NCBI GenBank assembly: GCA_002778195.1
Contig: PCDI01000001.1
Span: forward strand, 6,025,338-6,089,337
Direction: 5' to 3'
DNA: 64,000 nucleotides
Source: Raffaelea ambrosiae
Lineage: Eukaryota > Ascomycota > Sordariomycetes > Ophiostomatales > Ophiostomataceae
The position numbers and the translations under genes were made by a program. Shown here piece by piece: positions 44,641-57,285 of this stretch; position 1 is the first letter of the stretch; the number at the start of each line of letters is the position of its first letter. The notes beneath the pieces are model-generated. The model worked only from the letters and a program-made list of their open reading frames with translations, was not told the DNA's origin and did not search any database.

Positions 44641-47600
44641 ATGGACAAGGAGCTTGTGCTGACACCCAACGCGCAGCTGGCCCATTCCTACCAGCAACTG
44701 CTAGAGTGAGAAACCCCCCTGGTTGGTCTGTGACAGCAATCTGGGCCACGTTGCTGACAGCTATCTTACAGTGAATTTTCCAACAAGGACCTCAAGTCCG
44801 TTGGCAACTACACGCTCGGGCGACTGATAGGCAAGGGCTCCTTTGGCAAGGTCTATCTGGCCACACACAAGCTCACCAATGGCTCCAAGGTCAGCTATAC
44901 CTCCCGTGTCGCTGCACAAGCCACACTCTTTCCCCTTCTTGTTTGCTTGCCTGCTAACGCTCTCTGCAGGTCGTGCTCAAGTCGGCCAAAAAGGATGACT
45001 CGAACCTGGCCCGCGAGATCCACCACCATCGCCAGTTTGTCCACCCACACATAGCTCGGCTGTACGAGGTTATCGTCACGGAGTCCATGGTCTGGCTGGC
45101 GTTGGAATACTGTCCAGGTACGACTGACGGAGTGCGATTCGGGTTCGCCGAACCTGTTCTGAGCTTGTCTGCTAACCCTAGGACACCATAGGTGACGAAC
45201 TCTACGGCTACCTGCTCAAGCACGGTAAACTCCCCGTCGAAAGGGTCCAGAAGACCTTCACACAGCTCGTGGGCGCCGTCGCCTATGTCCACAAACAATC
45301 TTGCGTCCACCGAGATCTGAAGCTGGAGAACATCCTGCTCGACAAGCACGAGAATGTCAAGTTGGTCGACTTTGGCTTCACTCGCGAATACGAGGGCAAG
45401 TCGAACTACCTGCAGACGTTCTGTGGCACTATCTGCTACTCAGCACCCGAAATGCTCAAGGGCGAGAAGTATGCCGGCGAGAAGGTCGATGTGTGGAGTT
45501 TGGGCGTCATTCTGTATGCCCTGCTTTGCGGCGAACTGCCTTTTGATGATGACGACGACGACGTGACTCGACGAAAAATCCTTTCCGAAGAACCCAAATA
45601 CCCCGGCGACCTCCCGCCCGATGCCCTGTCGCTATTGCAGCAGCTTCTCTCCAAACGAACCCTCATACGGCCGACCCTTCCCGATATCCTCAATCACCCC
45701 TTCTTGGCCGAGCATGCGCCGCAGCAACAGGCCATCCTCAGCCAGCCACAGCCTTCGCCGTTCTCGACCCCCTTGGAGAAGGAAACCTTGGACCGAATGC
45801 GGAGCGCAGGCGTAAGCATTGACAATGTTATCGAATCTGTACTCGCCCAACGATGCGATGCCCTCTCCGGATGGTGGACGCTCCTGATTGAAAAGGAACA
45901 GCGAAAGCAGGCGAGGCGGGAGCGCAAGCGCAAGGAACGTGAGGCGGAGCACCGCAACTCGCGCCGACTGTCGGCGGCATCGAGCCGTCTCGAGCGACTG
46001 GCGACTGTCGGCGAAGAAGCAGGTTCTGGATCCAGCTTCGTCCGTCTGGGCGACCCGCCCACGCCTAAAACGCGTGGCCGCACACCGCGCCGCAGTGGCC
46101 ACTTCGAGTACCGCATCGAGGACTTCCCAGGGCTCAAGGAGCTCAGCAAGGCCAACAACATGTTCGCCACGGATCTGGACCAGCAGCCGCCACCGCCCGT
46201 GGACAAGGACTCTGTGCGGTCAGCCAGCTCGTCCCGCCACCGCCGGCCCATACCGCCGCCCAAGGAGGGTGTGCTCCGCAGTGCCCGCTCCAGGGGCTCA
46301 ACGTTGCATCTGGTAACGACGAGCGATGCATTGGCCGCAGCCACGGGAGCCAGAGGCGCATCGGTATCAAACACGGGGTCGGAAGACTCGCAGCAAAAAG
46401 TCCGCAAGAAGCCGTCGCAGGTCATCATTGCCCACTGGAAGAACATGACGCACTGGATCGTGGAGAACACGCGTAGGACCCGCCACGGCGGGAAACGGGG
46501 CAGCCACTCAACCCCAAACCTGCTCCAGAAACCGACAAACGGCAAATCCACCGATGGCAAAGATTCTAAGGATGGCAGTCCCCGGCCACAGACCAGCAAG
46601 TACCCGACCTCGTCGACTTCGGGACTTGGCGGAAACACATCTGGCCTGTCCAAGGGAGGCGAGGCACCAAACAGGTTCCCTGCAAAGGGCGGTGCAACTG
46701 GGCCCAGTAATGGCGGTGGCGGCTACAGCAACAGCCGTCATGTCAGCGGCAGCGGCAATTCCGGCGGGATTAGTACCGGCGGTGTAGGTTCTTCGGGTAA
46801 CGGAAACAGTGGTGCGCTCGTCGCCAGTCCGGTGTCCACGAATCTGTCAACACCATCCAATCCGCCACCGCGTCTTCAGACGACCAGCAGCTCGTACAAG
46901 CGGCATTCCTTGTCACCATCTCCACTGACACCTCGCTCGGCCATCCGCCGATCGTCGGCCAACCACGGTCTTCGCGGCCGCAAGTCGACGTCGTCGTCGG
47001 TCTCGTCCATTCGGTCCATCCATCACCACCACCAGCACTCGCACTCCAAAGCATCGTCAACAAGCTCGAATGGCTCCGTCTCGACGGCCATGTCCAAATC
47101 CACTCTGCCGGCACGGTCTCCACACCACTCTGTCAAGGTGCTGCCGGCTACACCAACGGCCACATCCTTCCCGAGTAATTTGCGCATTGTGCGCGGCAGC
47201 GGCCCGACCCTAAACACATCTGCAAGCATGTTCAACGAGGGCATGCCCATGGATCGCGGCCAGCGATCGCCATCGCCGTTTAACAGCTACGGTAGCGGGG
47301 TTGCTCCAGGCACACCCGTCATGTTTGCCAAGCGCAAACGGAACATTTTCAAGGGCCCCATGCTGGCTTTTGGTGGCAGCAGTGCACGCAGCACGGGTTC
47401 AGGATCACACTCGCGCAGTGCCTCAGCGACTGGATTAGGCCGCCGATCTGGAGAGATCACAATTGAAGAAGAGGATGAAGATGAGGAGGAGGCGGACGCT
47501 TTTGAAGAAGAGGACGAGGATGCTGATGTCGAGGAGGTAGACGCCTTCAGCCCCGTCATCCAGGGGCCGGGAGAACACGTGGAAGAGATCTACGAAGACG

Positions 47601-47689
47601 CCGAGAGCAGCCCGGCGAAAGAGAGCGGTAGCGAGGCCGTGAGCCCTGTTGAATTCAAGACACCGTCACGGGAAGGCAAGAAGTCATGA
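44641..47689 (+). CDS. Kin4-like CAMKL-group Ser/Thr protein kinase
   Basis: Exons: 44641-44705, 44772-44889, 44970-45117 and 45192-47689; three short introns with good signals (CTAAC branch in the second); 942 residues. The kinase domain fills about residues 35-295: glycine loop GKGSFGKV (43-50), catalytic Lys65 in VVLK, HRDLKLEN (150-157), DFG (170-172), activation segment TFCGTICYSAPE, and DVWSLGVILYALLCGELPF. It has all residues needed for activity. EREYEGKSNYLQTFCG-like features place it with the fungal Kin4-type CAMKL kinases, which act in cell-cycle or spindle-position checkpoints in yeast; the exact orthologue is not certain. A long, disordered Ser/Gly/Pro-rich tail follows, with a His-rich patch (IHHHHQHSHS) and an Asp/Glu run near the C-terminus. 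Confidence 0.87.
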
Positions 47690-50600
47690 GATAGTCGTTC
47701 GGGACTTCCCTCTCCCCGCCGCCCTTTTCTTTTTATTTTTCCTTTTTTGTTCTTCTCACGTGCCTTGCCTTCGCAGTTTGTTGCTTCTGCCTTTTTTTGC
47801 CTCTTTTTGTCTGTACTCATTCTATTTTTTGCTTTGCTATGTTTCCTTTCTTCTCATCTAATGTTCTCTTCTGTCTACGATTTTGTTCCACTTCAGAAAG
47901 ATATCCACCGTTACTTTTGCTTTCTGTTCTTTCAGCATTCAGAGTCCCCCCTTCCCCCCCCCCTTTTTTTTTTTATCTTGCCATAGAAGCAACAAAGGTC
48001 ATCAATGACAGTATGTATTATTATCTCAAGAAGTATGGATTGGAGTATCAAAAGAAATATTGCAGCAAGCAACAGTATCATGAACCCCTTTGTTGTGTCC
48101 TCACGCTTGCTCGTGTGCGGTTTTATGTGCTCTCTGCCCCCAATGCATTGCTGCCATTGTATCTGTCGCCAATGCGTTGTGCCCGATGCTCCTCCTAATC
48201 ATCTTCAATAGGTGCGATCAACCAGCGTTGCGGTCTATACGCAAACTGCACGAATAGCAATGTATACGCCATAAGGAAGACACACATGACCAGTCCTAGT
48301 GACCCCATTGATTTGTACTCGACCCAGAATATATAAAGACCGAGACAAAAGCATGGATTGTAGTGACTGCTTGTTTCAAGGTTTCGCCGTAGACCAGACT
48401 CTCTCCATAATAGGCAATGCGAAGGAATACATGACAAGGAACAGGAGGCAATGAGGACAAGACCGCAGGCCTCATAAAAGTGGCTGCACAAGTATCTCAG
48501 GCTGTGAGCTTGGTACTCCATGATGAATACAGAGTAACAAGAAGAGAGAGAAGGGAGGGGGGGTATCTGAAGAGGCTTGTTGCTGTATTGGCAAAAAAAA
48601 GTAAAACTTGCGGAGATGAATTGGTGTGACGGCACACCTGTCGAATATGTGACGATAATGTTAAAGAATTTGTCATGTTCTGGTACGAGGTTCTCTTCCC
48701 TAAGAAATATAGAGCAACTATTCATATATACATTATGGACGAAGAATTTGACTAGGAATATTTGTTATTTTATTTTATTTTCAGCTTAGTTTTTTTATTT
48801 TTTCCATAATGCCGGAAGACAAGGCTCTCTTTCTTTACAGCCGGACTAACAAGGCACGACTAGCAATCTTGAACATCGAGAAAATGGAACGGCCTTTTTA
48901 CGAAGCTTTAAACCATTAATTTTCTGGACCTCACTTCTTCCATCCGAGAATCGAAGTGTTGATGTATAATAACCACCAGTATTTTATTTTCTGTTCATTT
49001 GTGTCCTTGGGCTTGAAAGGATATGGACAAAACAGCCGGGGGTCTAATGAGAGCCGAAAATGTAAATATCGCCTGTCCTCTCCACAATTCTCACGCAGTC
49101 GGGTCGGAAAATAATCTCTGTGGACGGGAAAGGTTGGGTACCATGGATGCCCGGCGACATCCGAGAAAAACATCATCTTGAGCAAGTAGTATATGGGTTT
49201 TGTTGGATTTTATTGTTTGTGGCCAGTGAATCAACTATTTCCACATTCCGTTTGGTGATTCTATCGTTCAACTTACGCAGCAGACTCCAGACAACAAACC
49301 ATAAATTACCATTACTGCACCAAAATTCCGGCACCAACAGAAGTCGTCAGTTTTAGAGCCAATAAATCTCATTTGGTAGAGAGCCTTCCGAGCATTTGTC
49401 TTACGAGCACTTAGTTTGGACAGTGTCTACAGTAAAGCTAGATGCAAGACACTCCAAAGCTGGACAACAAAACTTATTGGGAAGCAACACCACCAGATCA
49501 GCAATATGAACTGATGCTGACAAGGCCGTCCATACTCCACACGGGAACAGTTTGCGCGGAGAAGGATTTTAATAACCCCAATCTCGGTACATGCTGGCCC
49601 TGATATGTTTGCTAGCCACATCTATGAATTCTCCAAGTTTGACACAAAGCAGCAGCACCAGCATATGTCCAGAATCTCGGTAGCTTCAGAATTGATAGCC
49701 TCAATTCGATAGAAGCGTGCAAGCAAGCAAAACGAGTGGTACCGAGACAGTAGCCTTGAAATGGGTGATGTATGTTCATTATCTCCTTCGGCTGGGAATC
49801 TGCCGTCATTTCTGTCTTTCCTGGCTACTGCATTGGAAGTCTGCGAGCCAAGATTTTTTCCCACGGTAGTTTCTGTCTTTTACCATAAATGGGCTGTGAG
49901 TTTCTGAAAAGCAGGCCACCGGCGAGGCATGGCTGGTTGTTCACAGGAGCAGTTGATGTTGCCCAAGGCTGCCGATAAAATGACCAGTCTTGAGGCCGGA
50001 GAGTGGTCCACAGGTAGGGTATGGCCGAATGTCGAGCCGTAGTTCGTATCTCATAGACGTGAAATTTAGCCAGCTGCCTCTTCAGATGGTGTGGCTACTG
50101 CCGGAAGTCGCTTGTATGCGTGTAAACGCCCCTGTGTCTTCTCAGCTTTTGTTTTGGAGCGAAATGTACGGTGCCGTTAGGCGGAGAATCTTTGCCTCTA
50201 ATGATGAAGGCCGCAAATGGGTTATGTGGCCTACACTGGAGTACTGGAGTCTCTGCATCCCAAGTGCAACGTAAAGAGCACTTGTATGATAGAAATGTCA
50301 TGCTGGCCCAGCACTGTGGTTTGAGTTGTTCACACACCAAACGGATGCCCTCGAGACACGAGACTCTTGACAACCATGATTAGATATAGACTTCAATAGT
50401 GAGATGACACAACTGAGACGAATACGTTTTACATTATGGCTACCACACAGACAATTAATGGATTGGGTGGCCCCCACGGGACTCACCGGCAACCGGGGGA
50501 GTGGGGGATTGTCGAGTGTCTAGGTGAAACCTAGAGGTATAGAAAAAACGAAAAACAATCTTCAGGGCGAGCGACGGTAGTATTATTGAGTTTCATGTCC

Positions 50601-51377
50601 TCGCAGACAAAAATTGGCAAAATCAGCTTGTTGTGGGCCTTCTTTGCTTTGCCCAGTCTCGTTTTCCTTTTTGTTGGTTCCTAAAATTTCACTACAATGT
50701 GATATATTGTCAGAGTTCGTGAGACTAGGACGGAGTTAGTTTCTTCGGTATGCCCTCTTGCTTCCCAGCCGCTCTTCCACGACTTCCTCCCCCCCCTTCC
50801 CCCAGTGTTTGGAACGAAATGAGTAAGTTTTTTGGAACCACAAAGACTTGGAGCAGCCCAAAAGAAACCGCCGTAGCACCATGGTCATGCACAAGAGATG
50901 AATTTTGCTACTAAAGGGATAGAATTGCTGGGATTGAGGTCTGCTAGATACAACGAGAACTGTTCGTATGAAAATACCGTCCACAATTCCCCAACGAAGT
51001 ATTCTTAATGAAATCGAGGAATACGGGCAAGGAAATATTATTTCGAAGTGTCATAGTGACACTGGTAGACAATTTTATTGCTTCGATATATCTTTCACTC
51101 CAGAAACTGGAAGAAGGACAAGCCAACTCACTACGACACACAAGGCTTACTTAAACATGCTATTGGCATCTGATAAGAAGAAAGCAATGGGACCAGTCAA
51201 TAATCAAGATGGCTCTTGCCGTCGATGTTCTCCTAAAGTGTGTCATAAGAGATGCTGGCCGATACTACCCAAACGAAGGGTTGGCTCTACTGATAGTTTT
51301 GCTGTTAACACGGCAGACTCCCCTATAAACAAACCAAAAAAAAAACCTAAAAAAACCAAAGGAATCATGTACATAAG
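47690..51377. other. 3.7-kb gene-poor, AT-rich interval
   Basis: T-rich 3' flank of the kinase (47730-47985), a candidate small membrane ORF annotated separately, then AT-rich sequence to 51377. A 142-codon frame at 50968-51396 overlaps the M20 gene's 3' end tail to tail and lacks recognisable domains. A TGGTAGAG string near 49375 is not a tRNA. Confidence 0.45.
48195..48521 (-). CDS. Possible small membrane protein, unknown
   Basis: 108 codons from an ATG at 48521 (MEYQAHSLRYLCSH...). Hydrophobic segments CGLVLIASCSLSCI, CFCLGLYIFWV and LGLVMCVFLMAYTLLFVQF alternate with short polar loops and a WLIAPIEDD end. No intron is required. The frame stays open a further 68 codons upstream. Such hydrophobic frames arise by chance in T-rich DNA; I recognise no family. 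Confidence 0.22.
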   Translation of the reverse strand: MEYQAHSLRYLCSHFYEACGLVLIASCSLSCIPSHCLLWRESGLRRNLETSSHYNPCFCLGLYIFWVEYKSMGSLGLVMCVFLMAYTLLFVQFAYRPQRWLIAPIEDD

Positions 51378-52810
51378 TTATTCAGAAAGAGCATGAAGAA
51401 TGAGCTTCTTGTATCCTTCCACAGCCTCCTCCAACTGGCCCACTGTCACAGTCTCATGGTCTGAATGGGCCACCAAAATGGTTCCAGGGCCGTAGAGGTA
51501 CCGCGTATGGTTGCCAACCATGTTGGGTACATCGGTGCCGTAGTTGACGGTGATAGTTTCAAAGCCTGATGAGTTAGCTGGCGTGGCAGTGGGTGGATAA
51601 AATAAACCAGAAATAAAAACAAAAAATCCCAGAAAAACCATCACTTACCTTCTACATCACAGTTGCACTCCACCGACCCGTATCCGCCGCCGCACTCGGC
51701 ATGCAGCGCCTCCGCATCCACCTCCGCTAACGCCTTGATCAGCCGCTCCCGCACAATGGTGTGGCCGGTCGGCTCCGGCCCAATAGCCACGCGGATGGCC
51801 AGCTGGGCCTCGGCAGCCGGAGGGATCACGTTGGCGGCGACGCCGCCGCTCATGCGGCCAATATTGACGGTGGTGTTGCCAAAGAGTGGGGTAGCACCCA
51901 AGTCGGTATCGAGAATGCTGAGGAGGCCACGCAGGAGCAGCTCGTTAGCGCTCTTGCCCAGCCAGGGGTAGCCTGAGTGGCCCGCCTGGCCGGTGGCGTA
52001 GACGCGGCAGGAGATCATGCCCTTGTGGCCGCAGGCGAGCTTGTTCTCGGTGGGCTCACCAAAGATGACAGACTCAAAGGCAGGGGATCCAGAGTGGCCC
52101 TTGGCGAGTTCGGAAAAGGCTTGCATGCCGTCGCCGCCCTCCTCCTCGCCTACGACGTACAGCAGGGCAATATCGGCGTCCGGTACGGCCTCCAAAATAT
52201 CCTGCAGGGCAATGATCTGGGCGGCCACGCTGGCCTTGGCGTCGGTGCTGCCGCGGCCGTGGATGACCGTACCAGAGGTGATCTCGCCGGGCTGGGAATC
52301 AATGCTATAGGGAATGTGCGGGGGCACGACGTCTATGTGCGAGCTCAGCAGCACCTTGGCTGACGGGATCTGCAGGCCGGCAGCATCGGAGCTGCTAGCC
52401 GGGTGACCCTTCTTCCCCTTGGTGCCACTGCTTTTCGGCCAGGCAATGACGTTGAACCGAGTACCACCCGGCGGCGTCCGTTCGTGCTTTTGGACAAACT
52501 GCTTGACGGCGACAAATCCGCGCTTCGTCAGGTAGTCAACCAGGACATCGCCCACAGCCTCCTCCGTGCCCGTGACCGACTTTGTTTCGACAATGGCCTT
52601 GTGCAGTGACAGGAGTGCCTCACGGTATGGCGGGGCAGCAAATTCCACAACAGCAGAAGCCGACGAAACATCCGAGGCGGCTCCGGATATCTGGACGGCC
52701 GGCGGCACAGCCTCTCCAATTGGGTGCTGCTGGAGAACATCAAGGACAGCAGCCGAGGCCGACGTGCCGAGGCCGGCCACGAGCCATCCAGAGAGCGAAG
52801 TGAGCTTCAT
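51378..52810 (-). CDS. Secreted M20-family metallopeptidase (carboxypeptidase / deacylase-like)
   Basis: Exons on the minus strand: 52810-51649 and 51565-51378, with an 83-nt intron (gtaagt..tcag); 449 residues. The signal peptide spans residues 1 to about 20 (MKLTSLSGWLVAGLGTSASA). Dizinc-site motifs are intact: SSHIDVVPP with His158 and Asp160, HGRGSTDAK with Asp190, the catalytic GEEEGGDG (Glu222/223), and FGEPTENKLACGHKG. A dimerisation (lid) domain follows with GQAGHSGYPWLGKSA, and the C-terminal metal His lies in exon 2 (VAHSDHETV). The sequence fits secreted fungal M20A carboxypeptidases as well as ArgE/DapE-type deacetylases; the signal peptide favours an extracellular or vacuolar role. 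Start chosen at the ATG preceding the hydrophobic segment rather than the upstream open extension. Confidence 0.87.
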
Positions 52811-53177
52811 AGTAATGTGCAAGAAGCTCCCACACACGTACACAGCTGAATTGGACGGGCGTCTGTGAAGTGCAGCAAGAACTGGGCAGCAGAACGTATG
52901 GCTGAACAGGATGAAAAAGTACAAAGTATTATCGAATGGGAAGCTTCGGGGCATGCCGATAGCAATGATGGAATTAATACAGCCCCACTTTTGCCACTGG
53001 GAGGTTGGTAGGGCTCTTCAGCACTAGTTGAAACCTGACCCGCAGCTGGGCTACTCGATACCGGCCACCGGTTATTTTCCCACCATTTATTACTCCATTC
53101 GTTGGCCTGGCTGGGAGGATTGCAAGTCCAAGCCTTTTTTTCTACTGTGTGTGGTTTGTTTCGTGGTGTGACGCATC
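52811..53177. other. M20 peptidase promoter region
   Basis: About 370 bp between the peptidase start and the 3' end of the broken reductase. Nothing specific seen. Confidence 0.5.
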
Positions 53178-54270
53178 CTATGACAGGTGGAACATCTCCT
53201 TGTCCTTCTCGTCAGGCATCTCGTACACGCTGGCCATCATGTCCGCCAGGTCTTGCGGTAGAGGGCTGGCCTCAATCCTGTCTAGGTTCTGCTCCAGTTG
53301 TCTCGTGGTCGACGCGCCAATGCTGACGGCATCACCGTGCTTGGGCGACAGAATGTCGTGGTACACAGCCCATCACGTTGCAGCATGGCCGGTGATGCCG
53401 TACTTGCAAGCTCACAGGCACGATCGGCTGCACTGTCCTTGGCCGGCTCTTTTATACAGGCCGGATTACATGGTTACGATCGTGAGCTACGGCATAGCAA
53501 GAGCTTTTAGCATTTTCTTCCTGTGCCGAGTGGCAGCCGATACCAAGGGGAATAACAGGGATGCCCGAAGTGGACACGGTATGGGGACTTCTTTTCTTAC
53601 GGATGTGTCAAAGCGGTCGCCCGCTTCGACCTTCTTCTGCTTGTCGTTAAAGAAACTTCCAGCGGTCGGGCCGAGATGTGCCAGCTCTAGTGTACCAATG
53701 GTGTTGCCTCCACTGCTCTTATTACAAGTGGGACACCTTTTCTTTGTCTTCTATCAACATACCTGTAGGCATAGAAAGACATCCTCCTCGGCACCACGAG
53801 TGATTGGGTGGTAGCAGCCTTGGTACACCGACGGCTCTACATAGCCGGTTTTCTCGCATATGTCCGGCACTCGCCCCAGCGCAGCCGATGGATAGTAGGA
53901 GATACCAAACTTCCTGAACCTGCCAGCCTTGTACTGCCCATCGATGCCCCTCAAGGTCTACTCAAAGGGCGTGCTGCGCTCTGGGGTATGAAGATACTCT
54001 ATGTTAATTTGAGGAATCCTTAGGGGCTCGAGAGACTCCTTGAAGCTCTCGCCAATGCGGGTTGGCAAGTAGCTGCCGGGGTTGATCGACCAGACCTTGT
54101 TGTCGATGATGAAGTGGTTGCCGGCCTTGACCTCGCCGATTCTGGCCTCGCACGAGCCGTGTCTAGACGGCGGTAGCCCTATTTGTAGAAAACGTCGGCG
54201 AGCTCATTTACCTCACCCGGGATATCGAACTTGGCCGTCGGGTCCTTGACATGGTCACCGATCCAGCGAG
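53178..54270 (-). pseudogene. Degenerate aldo/keto reductase (AKR7 / aflatoxin-aldehyde-reductase-like)
   Basis: Read on the minus strand, pieces of one reductase appear in order but in different frames. FDIPGEVNELADVFYK stops at an in-frame TAG (54179-54181). Beyond it are YRRLDTA, then after a frame change ARIGEVKAGNHFIID.KVWSINPGS, then ESLEPLRIPQINIEYLH. RFRKFGISYYPSAALGRVPDICEKTGYVEPSVYQG lies within 53754-53954, and the C-terminal GDAVSIGASTTRQLEQNLD with EMPDEKDKEMF lies within 53178-53366. The order and motifs match an NADPH-dependent AKR7-type barrel. At least one stop and several frame changes, not explained by plausible introns, indicate decay. The middle (about 53400-53750) is poorly conserved. 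No restored sequence is attempted. Confidence 0.82.
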
Positions 54271-55970
54271 GCAATCAGCAGCAGTTTCAGGAAATGAGAA
54301 CACATCGGATAGAGATTCGGGCAATCGTGAGTGAGGCTGAAGAAAACGCAGAGATTAAAGTAGAAACCAAAGAACGCAACGGATCAACATGGGGGACGCA
54401 AAGACCATGGCCACGTACAGAGCCAGTGCCGAGGGCGATGGATACGGACTGGGACGAGATGGTGGCAGTTTGTTATAGCTGAAATGCGAAGTTGGAAAAG
54501 ACGATGTTGTCGAGGATTGAGAGAACGTGTGAGGTGGTTTGCTAGAGACTCTGAGGGTCAAAAACCAGAGACATTTAAACAAAAGTGCGGGCAGCTCTGA
54601 TCATAAACCTTGTGGACCTGCCACAGCACGCTGTACGGTCAAGAGGCAACTCGCAGGAGGCAGGAACGGCCGCCAGCTTTCCAGAATGGACAATAATATG
54701 TAACATGGATGAATGATCACCTGGTATTCTCCGCGCTGTGAAATCACCGCAATGTTGGGATATCTGCAGGCTTGGCCCATGGCTCCTGCCAGATGTCCCC
54801 CCCGACGTCGCTGCCGTCTGGCACAAACGGCGCGTCTGATAGACAGGAGTTCCGACTTTCCGAAGTCCGCCCACGAAACAGAGAGCCATACGCAACTTTT
54901 TGTGGCGTCTTCGAGGCAGTCACTCTCGCTGGAAATTGCCTCTTACATATGTTACAAATTGTAGCATTTTGGTGCAACGTGCAGAGGCCAAGTCTAGCCG
55001 AGTCTTCGTTGCCATCAAAATAGGCTCGGACGACTACGTCGAATAGTCCCATTGGCAATCGGGGAAATCCCATACTTAATTGTGCACTCCCGGAAACGTT
55101 GGCAGCCCGCTAATGAGCCCCCCCCTCCCCGGACCCAAACCCAACGTTGTTTGTTGCCTCTACACCCCCTTCTCTTACATACAGCCTTGTCTGCCTTGAT
55201 CCCGATCCGAACAGGAAGGTCCACCAACAGTCTAAGCATAAGGCTTAACAAATAAGGGTTCCCTGAGCAGAGGCTGTGATTACTATCCAAGATCGAGGGA
55301 AACCTGTCCCCATCATGATTTCTATGCCTCTTCCACGGCAACAGTCCCTCGGTAGAATCAATAAATAAGGCAGACCTGATTTTTTATACTTCTGCGCATG
55401 CCACCCGGCTGCAAGGTTGTACGGTAACTACAACATCATCCTCCCGCGAAACAAGCCCGTTGGCATATATATGGTCTGCGCAGAGAGGGTTCACCCCATG
55501 CATTCCATCCTGCGCTATGGATTGTATCAGCTTATTTGAGAAGACATTTCGGACTCTCCTCGAACCGCTCTTGTGAGACTCTGGTGCAGTCCGCGGGAGA
55601 CCTCAGAATGCGTGAACATGGCACGTCTTATGCGTGAGCTCTCTTCCCGTTCTCTCACAAATCCAAGAGTGATGCGTCATAGTTAGCAGTGGAATTTGAG
55701 CATTGGGTGACCGTGTTCTTCCAAAGTAAGAAGAATTAGTGTCCGTGGTTGAATGGTGCTATAAAACCTTTGTGTAGGATCCCTGTCCCTGCTCCACCCA
55801 CTTTCGTGTATGCCTCATCAAGGCGATTCTGCTCTACATGCCGACGATGTCTGCTTTCTTGTCTTCAGAGAATAGGGGATTATTCTGCTTGTGCCATACC
55901 TCGAAAGCCTTCAAGTTTTTTCTTCCTGTATTTTAGTTCTGCTGTGTCAACACCAACTTGTATCCTCTCG
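54271..55970. other. 1.7-kb intergenic interval
   Basis: No gene recognised. A minus-strand frame at 54744-55073 is open for 109 codons but has no family features. The 3' flank of the aminotransferase gene occupies the right end. Confidence 0.45.
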
Positions 55971-57285
55971 TTAGACCAACCCGTTAGACTCTGTGGCCTT
56001 GGCTGCATCTGCCTCGCTGACAGCAAAGCACCACCCAAATTCGTCCTTGGTCTTGCCCTGCTGGATAGCCTTCAGCTGGCTCAGCAGCTTCAGGCACACC
56101 GGACCAGCCTCATTCTGGCTCTCCGGCATGTATACAATCGTCTCCTGGCCCTTGCCCAGCTGCACGTTGGATGAAACATTCGCACCCACTGTGGCTGCCA
56201 GTGAGAGCGGGTTACTGGCGTCTAGCTCGCGAGTGATCGACCGGATGGGCACGAGTGCAGCTGCCGTGCCAGCAGCAAAGACCTCGCTGAACTCTGAGAG
56301 CTCTCCATATTTGATCTACCTAGTTAGCGAGAGAGAAAGCAAACCCTTCACGAAGAACTGTGCCAGGTATACGTACCGGTCGCTTCTCCACCTTCCAACC
56401 AAAGCTCTTGGCAATCTGCTGCACACTGTCACTCGTCACGCTGGCAATGACACTCTTGGAGTCCGGCAGCACCAGCGTAATATCGTCGTCGCCGCCCTTG
56501 CCTTTGAGTACACCAAGGAACCCGCTCGTGCTGAACTCGTCCACCTCCTCGTGTCGCACGCTGTCCAGATGTAGCGTGATCCCGTAGCCGTCATCGTGCG
56601 CTTTCTCGCTCCATCGCAGCACCGGTGCGTAATTGCCGCCAACCTTGGCGTTGCCGGTGCCGTTTGGTGCGGCACGGTCAAAGTTGTCCAGAATCAGCGC
56701 CTTGACAGGCCGTGTGCCATGGTAGACCCCCGTGGGAAGGACGTACACACAGAACGTATACTCTTCGGGTGGGCTTAAACCCAGCTGGGCGCTGGATCCA
56801 AAGATCTGGGGGCGAATGTACATGGCGGCGCCGGTGGCATGTGGCGGGACGTAGTCGGCATTGCGAGAGACCGCAGCAAGACAGGCGTCGACAAACAGGC
56901 TGGTGGGTACAGGTGGGCACGAGATGACGGTGGCAGAGTGCTGCATGCGGACGGCGTTCTTGTCGGGGCGAAAAACCTGGATACCTGCGTCGCCCGGTGT
57001 GCGGAAGGCCTTGAGACCCTCGTAGGCCTGCTGGCCGTAGTTCAGGGCCGGTGCCATGCCATGGATACGTAGGTAGGGATCGGTGACAAAGATCGGCGAG
57101 GTCCACTTGCCGATGCTCTTCGAGTAGTGGGACTCGATGTGGCCATTAACTGTGGTGGTGTCAGCATAAAAGAAGAGGACAAAGTAAGAGAAGACCAGAC
57201 ATAGCCACATCTCACCTTCGCTAAAGCGGAAGCCAACATTAGACCAGTCGATTGTGTCGACCGGAGGTGGAGGAAAGGGTGCCAT
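55971..57285 (-). CDS. Branched-chain amino acid aminotransferase (class IV PLP)
   Basis: Interconverts Leu/Ile/Val and their 2-oxo acids using 2-oxoglutarate/glutamate. Exons on the minus strand: 57285-57216, 57149-56377 and 56315-55971; 395 residues. Family signatures: HYSKSIGKW, PALNYGQQAYEGLKAFR, IFRPDKN-type VFRPDKNAVRM, YIRPQIFGSSAQLGLSP, and the PLP-binding segment GNAKVGGNYAP with Lys192. FSTSGFLGV stands where the E(A)GTSN-type cofactor loop is expected, and FAAGTAAALVPIRSI lies in exon 3. The acceptor for exon 3 is the second of two adjacent AGs, which restores KRPIKYGELSE. No mitochondrial presequence is evident, so the product is probably a cytosolic isozyme or a secondary-metabolism variant. 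Confidence 0.9.

Noticed and set aside
49350..49430. tRNA-like A-box string TTGGTAGAG
   Set aside because: No B-box GGTTCRANNCC or acceptor-stem pairing at the right distance.
50968..51396. 142-codon plus-strand ORF next to the M20 peptidase
   Set aside because: AT-rich, Lys-rich, overlaps the peptidase 3' end and has no recognisable domain; treated as chance until transcript evidence exists.
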